Assembly: GCA_001898225.1 (NCBI GenBank)
Contig: MKTJ01000058.1
Location: forward strand, 458,374 to 522,373
Source: Chloroflexi bacterium 54-19
GTDB lineage: Bacteria > Chloroflexota > Chloroflexia > Chloroheliales > Chloroheliaceae
Direction of reading: 5' to 3'
DNA: 64,000 bases
The translations under genes were made by a program, and so were the position numbers. Below are positions 58,062-64,000 of this stretch, one piece after another. Under the pieces are notes generated by a model. That model saw only the letters and a list, made by a program, of their open reading frames with translations. It did not search any database and was not told where the DNA came from. Position 1 is the stretch's first letter. Every line of letters begins with the position of its first letter.

Positions 58062-59897
58062 TTACTTGGTCGCCCGTTTCTGGCTGGCAATCCGTTCGCC
58101 GTGATTGAGAATCCGTTTGCGTAAGCGGATATTCTTGGGCGTGACCTCGACCAGTTCATCGGCCTCGATAAAATCGAGCGACTGTTCCAGGCTGAGAACG
58201 ACCGGCGGCGTAAGGCGGACCGCAATATCCGAGGTCGAACTGCGGATATTGGTCAACTTCTTCTCTTTGGCGATGTTGACCGGCAAGTCCTGTTCGCGGG
58301 CGCTCAAACCGATAATCATGCCTTCGTAAACGGGAGTGCCAGGCTCGATAAAGGTCTGGCCGCGTTCCTGGGCGTTCGCCAGGCCGTAACCGGTAGCGAC
58401 CCCATCGTCCGAGGCGACGATGACGCCGTTGCGGGACTGGCCCATGTCGCCGTACCACGGTTCGTAGCCGGTAAAGAGGCTCGACACCGTACCGTTCCCG
58501 CGAGTGGCTGTCAGGAAGACGTTGCGGAACCCGATTAGCCCGCGGGTCGGGATTGAGAATTCCAGGCGAATACGACCCTTGCCGTCCGGCTGATACTTGA
58601 CCATCTGGGCTTTGCGTCTGCCGAGCAGTTCAATGACCCCACCTTCGTATTCTTCGTCGGTGTCGATAATCAGGTGTTCGACCGGTTCCATCAGATGGCC
58701 GTTAACGGTCTTGGTGATAACTTCCGGGCGAGAGACCTGGAATTCGTAACCTTCCCGGCGCATCGTCTCAATCAGGATGGAAAGGTGTAACTCGCCGCGC
58801 CCCGATACCAGGAAGACATCGGCCTGGTCGGTATCCTGTACCCGCAGCGCGATGTTCATATCGAGTTCGCGGTAAAGCCGTTCGCGCAACTGGCGGGATG
58901 TGCTGTAGGTGCTTTCCCGGCCTCCAAAGGGCGAGGTGTTAACGCCGAAGGTTAGCTGCAAGGTCGGCTCTTCGATGTCAATGGGCGGCAGGGCTTCGGG
59001 ATTTTCAACGTCCGAAATGGTCTCCCCGATACTCACATCGGTAATTCCGGCGAAGCTGATAATATCCCCGGCGCTGGCTTCGTCAATTTCGCGCTTGGAA
59101 AGGCCCTGGAAAGTGAACAACTGGGTAATCTTCTGGCGGCTGACTTTGCCCTCGCGGGTAATCCGGCTGACCGGGGTTCCGGCTTTGATAACACCTCGCG
59201 AGACCCGGCCCACACCGATACGGCCCAGGTGGGTATTGTAATCGAGGCTGGTCACGAGCAGTTGCAACGGCGCGTCTTCTTCAATCAAGGGCGGCGGCAC
59301 GTTTTCCAGGATGGTTTCAAAGAGCGGCCCCAGGTCGGTGGCAGTCAGGGTTTCTTCGGGGGTAAGGGCGGCCTTACCTTCCTTCGCAATCGCGTAGACG
59401 ACCGGGAATTCGAGTTGCTCGGCATCGGTCGCCAGTTCCAAAAAGAGGTCCTGGGTCATATTGAGGACCGTTTCGGGCCGGGCGGTCGGGCGGTCAATTT
59501 TGTTGATGACAACAATCGGTTTGAGACCCATTTCGAAGGCTTTGGTCAGGACGAACCGGGTCTGCGGCATGGGTCCGTCTACCGAGTCAATCAGCAGCAG
59601 ACAGCCGTCGGCCATGTTCAGGACGCGCTCGACCTCACCGCCGAAATCGGCGTGGCCAGGGGTGTCAATAATATTAATTTTGGTGCCCTTATAGATAACG
59701 GCTGTATTTTTAGCCAGGATGGTAATACCTTTTTCACGTTCGAGGTCATTAGAATCCATAATAAGGGTGCCAACCGACTCATTTTTGCGGAAAATGTTGC
59801 TCTGTTTGAGCAGGCCGTCCACCAATGTGGTCTTGCCGTGATCAACGTGAGCTATGATAGCGACATTTCTAATATCGTCGCGAGTAACATGTGGCAC
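58062..59897 (-). CDS. typA: Translational GTPase TypA/BipA
   Basis: This is a 611-aa ribosome-binding GTPase involved in ribosome assembly and stress or cold adaptation. The P-loop is 'AHVDHGKTTLVDGLLKQS', switch II is 'IDTPGHADFGGEVERVL', and G4 is 'VINKIDRPTARPE'. The remaining domains follow: 'LVTSLDYNTHLGRIGVGRVSRG', and the BipA C terminus with 'GRGELHLSILIETMRREGYEFQVSRPEV'. The start is a GTG, 7 nt after GGGAG. The length is normal. It is monocistronic between the MOSC gene and the leuS leader. Confidence 0.94.
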   Translation of the reverse strand: MPHVTRDDIRNVAIIAHVDHGKTTLVDGLLKQSNIFRKNESVGTLIMDSNDLEREKGITILAKNTAVIYKGTKINIIDTPGHADFGGEVERVLNMADGCLLLIDSVDGPMPQTRFVLTKAFEMGLKPIVVINKIDRPTARPETVLNMTQDLFLELATDAEQLEFPVVYAIAKEGKAALTPEETLTATDLGPLFETILENVPPPLIEEDAPLQLLVTSLDYNTHLGRIGVGRVSRGVIKAGTPVSRITREGKVSRQKITQLFTFQGLSKREIDEASAGDIISFAGITDVSIGETISDVENPEALPPIDIEEPTLQLTFGVNTSPFGGRESTYSTSRQLRERLYRELDMNIALRVQDTDQADVFLVSGRGELHLSILIETMRREGYEFQVSRPEVITKTVNGHLMEPVEHLIIDTDEEYEGGVIELLGRRKAQMVKYQPDGKGRIRLEFSIPTRGLIGFRNVFLTATRGNGTVSSLFTGYEPWYGDMGQSRNGVIVASDDGVATGYGLANAQERGQTFIEPGTPVYEGMIIGLSAREQDLPVNIAKEKKLTNIRSSTSDIAVRLTPPVVLSLEQSLDFIEADELVEVTPKNIRLRKRILNHGERIASQKRATK

Positions 59898-60308
59898 TTA
59901 AAAACTCCCTTAATGCCGGTTCTATTTCCCACCGGCCAATTTCTGGACAAATAATTAGCGGCCATACCTGGGGCCGCCTCGCCTTTTGTTCAAAACGTCT
60001 TTTTCCAATCTATTTTACCACATTTGAGCCAGTTTTGGGGAGCGCACTTTTCCACTGAGCAAACCGGTTAAAAGGGGCTCCTCAAAAATACCTTCCTGGC
60101 CGCCTCCATCCTGGTAAATTCCGTACACGCCAGTCAGCATCGTCGCTACGACATATCCCCTAGCACCTTCCAGGGGTTATTATCCAGAGATCTGGCAAGG
60201 TAAAAAGAAGGATTTGAAGGCCGAGAAGAATTTTGTAATCTGCCGCGGTCATTATCTTTTGATGGCCTATAATTAAAAATTCTGGGGCAGGATTGGTTAA
60301 AATTCCAC

Positions 60309-60337
60309 TTGATTTTAAGTTTCGGGCGTGGTAATAT
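60309..60337 (+). promoter_or_regulatory. Promoter of the leucine T-box leader
   Basis: TTGATT (60309-60314) and TAATAT (60332-60337) are 17 nt apart. The transcript would start near 60344, giving a leader of about 480 nt before the GNAT gene, with the T-box stem I beginning about 45 nt downstream. Confidence 0.6.
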
Positions 60338-60470
60338 ATTGCACGCCCCACCTGATGGGGCCGCTTAAAAAGTGCAAAAGCAACAACCGTGAACAGGAGT
60401 AGTAAGCCCGCTACACCAGAGAGCCGCCGGTCGGTGGGAGGTGGCAAAAAAGGCTGAACTCACCTGGGAG

Positions 60471-60499
60471 TTGCGTTGGTGAACAACCTGTGGTATAGT
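60471..60499 (+). promoter_or_regulatory. Possible internal promoter for the nested tRNA-Ala
   Basis: TTGCGT (60471-60476) and TATAGT (60494-60499) are 17 nt apart, overlapping the 3' side of T-box stem I. It could drive tRNA-Ala independently of the leader promoter. The overlap with conserved T-box bases means the match may be incidental. Confidence 0.4.
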
Positions 60500-60566
60500 A
60501 ACCGGCGCCGGGAAAGCCCGTTAAAGCTTAATCAAGCGGACAGACCGCAGCCAAGCCTTATCAAAT

Positions 60567-60642
60567 GGGGATGTAGCTCAGTTGGGAGAGCACGACACTG
60601 GCAGTGTCGGGGTCAGGGGTTCGAGCCCCCTCATCTCCACCA
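60567..60642 (+). tRNA. tRNA-Ala (GGC), inside the T-box leader
   Basis: This is a complete cloverleaf. Acceptor GGGGATG/CATCTCC has the G3.U70 alanine identity pair, the discriminator is A and CCA is encoded. The D-arm is AGCTCAGTTGGGAGAGC, the anticodon stem CGACA/TGTCG and the loop CTGGCAG give anticodon GGC. A run of seven T follows the CCA. It lies about 50 nt upstream of the T-box antiterminator, on the same strand. Confidence 0.95.
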
Positions 60643-60723
60643 TTTTTTTATCAGGCTGGATGCGAATCTAACCTTTCCGGTTATCTGTCAAGCAGGGTGG
60701 TACCACGCTAGGAATTTTAGAAT

Positions 60724-60788
60724 CCTTTCGTCCCTGGCCTTTCATCTCAAAATTGGGTTGAAAAGGGCCAGCCGTCGAAAGGTTTTTT
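60724..60788 (+). terminator. T-box attenuator terminator
   Basis: CCTTTCG (60724-60730) pairs with CGAAAGG (60776-60782), and inside it CCTGGCC pairs with GGGCCAG with a small internal loop. TTTTTT follows at 60783-60788. Its left arm contains CGTCCCT, which also pairs with the T-box sequence, so terminator and antiterminator exclude each other. Confidence 0.85.
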
Positions 60789-60827
60789 GGTTTATACACC
60801 TTTTCACTTTTCGGGAAACGTTAGTTT

Positions 60828-61394
60828 ATGACGGGCAATATTCAGGGAACCCCACAATTGAATAAAATCGATTATGTGGTCCGGCCCGCCCGGCCTGAAG
60901 ATGTTGCCGCCATCAAGCGGGTGGCCCGCGAAACCTGGGCCGCTACTTACGATGGGTTGATTTTTCCTGAAGTCCAGGACAACTTTGTCAATGAGGGTTA
61001 CTCTCCCGAAGAGTTGAACTATTCTATCAGCCGCGAAGGCATCGACTTCTGGTTCCGGGTGGCCGAAACCACCGGCGACCGGCCTGAAATAGTCGGGTTC
61101 GCCGAGATTTACAAACGCCCGGCCCTGGCCCCGGATGCCGAACTGGCCCGTATCTATCTGCTGCCGTCCTGGCAGAAAAAAGGCATTGGAAATGCCCTGT
61201 TTGAAAATTTGCTCCAAACAATCCGGGCGCTCCGGCCCGGCCTTAGACCGCCCCGTCTCCGGTTATCGGTAGCCACTGAAAATAAACAGGCTATCCGGTT
61301 CTATGAGCAGCGGGGCTTCCGGTTTGAAAAAGATTTTGAGGCAAATCTGCCCGGCCAGAAACTGGCGTTGCAGAATTATGTTTTAGAAATATAA
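60828..61394 (+). CDS. GNAT-family N-acetyltransferase under leucine T-box control
   Basis: This is a 188-aa acetyltransferase. The fold starts at 'YVVRPARPEDVAAIKRVARETWAATYDG'. The acetyl-CoA loop is 'RIYLLPSWQKKGIGNALFENLLQTI' (QKKGIG). The end 'LSVATENKQAIRFYEQRGFRFEKDFEA' is typical of RimI-like and PaiA-like GNATs. It is first in a two-gene operon, 9 nt before leuS, and shares the T-box leader. It could acetylate an amino acid, a protein or an antibiotic. The operon suggests a link to leucine or translation but does not show it. Confidence 0.85.
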   Translation: MTGNIQGTPQLNKIDYVVRPARPEDVAAIKRVARETWAATYDGLIFPEVQDNFVNEGYSPEELNYSISREGIDFWFRVAETTGDRPEIVGFAEIYKRPALAPDAELARIYLLPSWQKKGIGNALFENLLQTIRALRPGLRPPRLRLSVATENKQAIRFYEQRGFRFEKDFEANLPGQKLALQNYVLEI

Positions 61395-61403
61395 GGTAAA
61401 ACT

Positions 61404-63932
61404 ATGACTACCGAAATGGAACCCCAAAACCCGGCGTCAACCCCGGAGCGGGCTGACTCCAACCGCTACAATCCTTCGGAGATTGAGCAGAAATGGCAGG
61501 CCGAGTGGGAGGCTAAAGGCCAGAACCACGCCGACGATAACGACCCCCGGCCGCGTTTCTATAACCTGGTGATGTTCCCCTACCCTAGCGGCGATTTGCA
61601 TATCGGCCACTGGTACAACTTTACCGGCGTGGACGTTTACGGGCGCTATCAACGCATGAACGGCTATAACGTCATGCAGCCTTTAGGCTTCGATGCCTTC
61701 GGTCTGCCCGCTGAAAACGCCGCCATCAAACGTGGGGTCCAGGCCCGCAAGTGGACCCTGAGCAACATCGAGAATATGCGCCGCCAGTTGAAGACCATGG
61801 GCGGTATCTGGGACTGGGACCGCGAGGTCGTTTCCTGTCTGCCCGATTATTACAAGTGGACGGAATGGCTGTTCCTGAAGCTGTACGAGGCCGGGCTGGC
61901 CTACCGGGCCAAGGCTCCCGTCAACTGGTGTCCCAACGACCAGACCGTGCTGGCGAATGAGCAGGTCTTGAGCGATGGCACCTGCGAGCGCTGCGGCGCG
62001 GTCGTCGAGAAACGCGACTTGGAGCAGTGGTTCTTCAAAATTACGGCCTACGCCGACCGCTTGCTGGAATACAACGGCCTGGAATGGCCCGAAAAGACCA
62101 TGACCATGCAGAAGAACTGGATTGGTCGCAGCGAGGGGGCCCGCGTCATCTTCAATATAAACGCCCCCGATGGCGAAACCATCCCGGTCCCGGTCTTTAC
62201 GACCCGGCCCGACACCCTGTACGGCGTGACCTTCTTCCTGCTGGCCCCCGAACACCCTTTGCTGGACCGCCTGACCACGCCTGAAAACAGGGCCGCCATG
62301 ACCGAGTACCAGGCCAAGGCTCGCGCCGAGTCCGAAATCGAGCGGCAAAGCACCGACAAAACCAAGACCGGCGTTTTTACGGGCAGCTACGCCGTCAACC
62401 CGATTAACGGCGAACAGGTGCCCATCTGGGTCACGGATTACGTGTTGATGGGTTACGGGACCGGCGCGGTAATGGGCGTTCCGGCCCACGACCAGCGCGA
62501 CTTCGAGTTCGCCCGGACCATGAATCTGCCGGTGAAACTGGTCTACCAACCGGATGGTCGCGAGATTAACGCCGACGAAATGACGGAGGCGTTGGTCCAC
62601 GAAGGTTCGGTGGTCAATAGCGGACCTTTCAACGGTCTGCCCGACAGCAAGGAGACCATCCAGAAGTTTATCGCTTTCCTGGAAGAAAAAGGGGTGGGCA
62701 AGGCCGAGGTGACCTACCGTCTGCGCGACTGGTTGATTAGCCGCCAGCGTTACTGGGGTTCGCCTATCCCGATGGTTTATTGCGACACGGACGGTATCGT
62801 CCCGGTGCCGGAAGACCAGTTGCCGGTCATTCTGCCCGAAAATGTCAATTTCCGGCCCGATGGTTTATCGCCCTTGAAGTACGAGCCGGACTTTATCAAC
62901 ACGACCTGTCCGAAGTGCGGCGGTCCGGCCCGGCGCGAAACCGATACCCTGGACACCTTTATGTGTTCTTCCTGGTACTTCCTGCGCTACTGCGACCCGC
63001 ATAACGCCGAGGCGGCTTTCGACAAAGCCAAAGTGAACCACTGGATGCCGGTGGACCAGTATACCGGTGGGCCGGAACACGCCACCCTGCACCTGCTGTA
63101 CGCCCGCTTCTTCACCAAGGCGCTGTACGACCTGGGGCTGCTGGACTTCGAGGAGCCTTTCCGGCGCCTGTTCCACCAGGGCATGATTCGCTCGGAAGGC
63201 AAGAAGATGAGCAAGTCCAGGGGAAAAACGGTGGCCCCGGACGCGCTGGTCGAGCAGTTCGGTGCGGACGCGGTCCGCAGTTTCCTGATGTTCCTGGGGC
63301 CTTTCGACCAGGGCGCGGAATGGAACGACAAGACCGAGCAACTGCTGATTGGCGTCAGCCGGTTCCTGAACCGGGTCTGGAACCTGGTCCAGGCCGGGTT
63401 TAATGCCCCGGCAGGCGAGTTTGTCACGACACCTGAAATCGAAAAGGAAATCCGGCGGACCACTCACAAGACTATCAAGCGGGTTGAGGACGACCTGGGC
63501 CACTGGGCCTTTAACACGGCCCTGTCCGGCCTGATGGAGTTCAGCAATACCCTGGGTGAAATCGCTTCAAGGGAACCGGGCATCTATGGCAACCCGGCCT
63601 GGAAGGAAGCTATCGAAACGCTGCTGCTGTTGCTGGCTCCGTTGTCGCCGCACATCACCGAGGAGTTGTGGCACCAGATGGGACACGATGATACCATTCA
63701 TGTCCAGCGTCTGCCCGCCTACGACCCCTCCCTGGCAGTGGACGAGGTCACGACCGTTATCATCCAGATTAATGGCAAGGTCCGCGACAAGCTGGAAATA
63801 CCGGTGGGCCTGGACGAGGACGCCGTTAAAGCTGCCGTCCTGGCCTCCCCGAAGGTGGCCCAGGCGGTCGGTGACGGGCACCCTAAAAAGGTTATCTACG
63901 TCCCCGGCAAGCTGATTAACGTTGTGGTCTAA
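61404..63932 (+). CDS. leuS: Leucyl-tRNA synthetase
   Basis: This is an 842-aa class I synthetase charging tRNA-Leu. The HIGH motif is seen in 'PYPSGDLHIGHWYNFTGVD' (residues about 50-68), and KMSKS in 'GMIRSEGKKMSKSRGKTVAPDAL'. The CP1 editing domain (about 220-410) has 'VFTTRPDTLYGVTFFLLAPEHP' and 'GYGTGAVMGVPAHDQRDFEFA'. The C terminus ends 'KVIYVPGKLINVVV', normal for the bacterial enzyme. AAGGTAA precedes the ATG. It is regulated by the leucine T-box through the shared leader with the GNAT gene. 68 bases of window remain after it, holding only a short TCATCC/GGATGA hairpin. Confidence 0.97.
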   Translation: MTTEMEPQNPASTPERADSNRYNPSEIEQKWQAEWEAKGQNHADDNDPRPRFYNLVMFPYPSGDLHIGHWYNFTGVDVYGRYQRMNGYNVMQPLGFDAFGLPAENAAIKRGVQARKWTLSNIENMRRQLKTMGGIWDWDREVVSCLPDYYKWTEWLFLKLYEAGLAYRAKAPVNWCPNDQTVLANEQVLSDGTCERCGAVVEKRDLEQWFFKITAYADRLLEYNGLEWPEKTMTMQKNWIGRSEGARVIFNINAPDGETIPVPVFTTRPDTLYGVTFFLLAPEHPLLDRLTTPENRAAMTEYQAKARAESEIERQSTDKTKTGVFTGSYAVNPINGEQVPIWVTDYVLMGYGTGAVMGVPAHDQRDFEFARTMNLPVKLVYQPDGREINADEMTEALVHEGSVVNSGPFNGLPDSKETIQKFIAFLEEKGVGKAEVTYRLRDWLISRQRYWGSPIPMVYCDTDGIVPVPEDQLPVILPENVNFRPDGLSPLKYEPDFINTTCPKCGGPARRETDTLDTFMCSSWYFLRYCDPHNAEAAFDKAKVNHWMPVDQYTGGPEHATLHLLYARFFTKALYDLGLLDFEEPFRRLFHQGMIRSEGKKMSKSRGKTVAPDALVEQFGADAVRSFLMFLGPFDQGAEWNDKTEQLLIGVSRFLNRVWNLVQAGFNAPAGEFVTTPEIEKEIRRTTHKTIKRVEDDLGHWAFNTALSGLMEFSNTLGEIASREPGIYGNPAWKEAIETLLLLLAPLSPHITEELWHQMGHDDTIHVQRLPAYDPSLAVDEVTTVIIQINGKVRDKLEIPVGLDEDAVKAAVLASPKVAQAVGDGHPKKVIYVPGKLINVVV

Positions 63933-64000
63933 AAAGCTGCTATATAAAAGAAAACATGAATCATCCCGAATTTTAGGATGAAGTAAGAATAAAGAAACCT

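Larger units (their letters stand above)
60386..60795 (+). promoter_or_regulatory. Leucine T-box riboswitch with an inserted tRNA gene
   Basis: All core elements of a T-box are seen. Stem I has a GCAAC/GTTGC base, then CAGG (60394-60397) pairs with CCTG (60463-60466). The specifier loop has AGTAGTA opposite GAACTCA, giving specifier codon CTC (Leu) at 60459-60461. AAGCC/GGCT closes the loop, and the GA motif AGAGAG is at 60418-60423. A CCGTTA segment typical of the stem II pseudoknot follows near 60517. The T-box sequence AGGGTGGTACCACG lies at 60694-60707; its TGGT can pair with the ACCA end of tRNA-Leu. CGTCCCT at 60729-60735 closes the antiterminator, overlapping the terminator. Leu specificity fits the leuS gene downstream. 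Between the stem II/III region and the antiterminator sits a tRNA-Ala gene (60567-60642). Confidence 0.88.

Noticed and set aside
60160..60447. 95-codon minus-strand frame with a hydrophobic start
   Set aside because: It uses a TTG without a ribosome-binding site and is antisense to the T-box stem I and its promoter, whose conserved bases explain the sequence better.

Overview
The window reads as a chromosomal segment of a moderately GC-rich bacterium, most likely a member of the Chloroflexota. The main reasons are the secreted proteins: the 617-aa protein ending in two 'FGYPISEE / VQYFERNRFEYHPEN / YEVLLGLLG' modules, and the 608-aa protein with the 'NRW..YTWGP..ESYADSPGG' N-terminal domain, are types I associate with that phylum. 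Paired acyl-CoA dehydrogenases and a T-box riboswitch outside the Firmicutes fit too. This is inference; no rRNA or ribosomal-protein gene is present to confirm it. I see no insertion sequence, prophage or CRISPR array.

Layout. Positions 128-719 hold five tRNA genes on the minus strand (Tyr, Met, Thr, Ala, Gly). Next comes a small minus-strand transcription unit (promoter near 1250, terminator near 800), then a 77-aa secreted peptide with three copies of a 9-12 residue repeat, then a giant secreted YCF48-like propeller protein (2083-5241) and two minus-strand exported proteins. Positions 8.3-11.1 kb carry a xylulokinase and a Gfo/Idh/MocA oxidoreductase. Positions 11.2-13.1 kb carry a lone receiver-domain protein and a divergent nitroreductase/HxlR pair. 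A minus-strand run (13.4-24.9 kb) contains a winged-helix plus two-ACAD operon, a REC-TPR-MshEN protein, an M29 aminopeptidase/GCS2 ligase/circularly permuted ATP-grasp cluster, serB, and an ECF sigma factor with an unusual SecD-like anti-sigma candidate. Positions 25-34.5 kb hold a winged-helix/Na+:H+ antiporter pair, two SDRs, an MBL-fold hydrolase, an S9 peptidase coupled to a FAD monooxygenase, and a DUF6328 membrane protein. Positions 34.6-45 kb carry methyltransferase, MFS, GNAT, GT4, a 1010-aa membrane protein, an M20 peptidase and a secreted propeller. Positions 45.3-57.2 kb carry DUF951, MFS, HIT, a copper-type HMA protein behind a CsoR-like operator, DUF3592, an 806-aa secreted protein, a multi-PAS histidine kinase and a KefB-type antiporter. 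The window ends with MOSC, typA and the leucine operon GNAT-leuS.

The most striking item is the leader of GNAT-leuS (about 60344-60827). It is a textbook leucine T-box riboswitch, with specifier codon CTC, a GA motif, the T-box sequence and a terminator. However, a complete tRNA-Ala(GGC) gene with encoded CCA sits inside it, between the tRNA-reading stem I and the antiterminator. The second is the three-repeat secreted peptide at 1547-1780: two 36-nt repeats differ at six synonymous sites and no non-synonymous site. A dispersed inverted repeat built on GTAGTCAG also occurs at four intergenic sites and supplies the stop codon of two genes.
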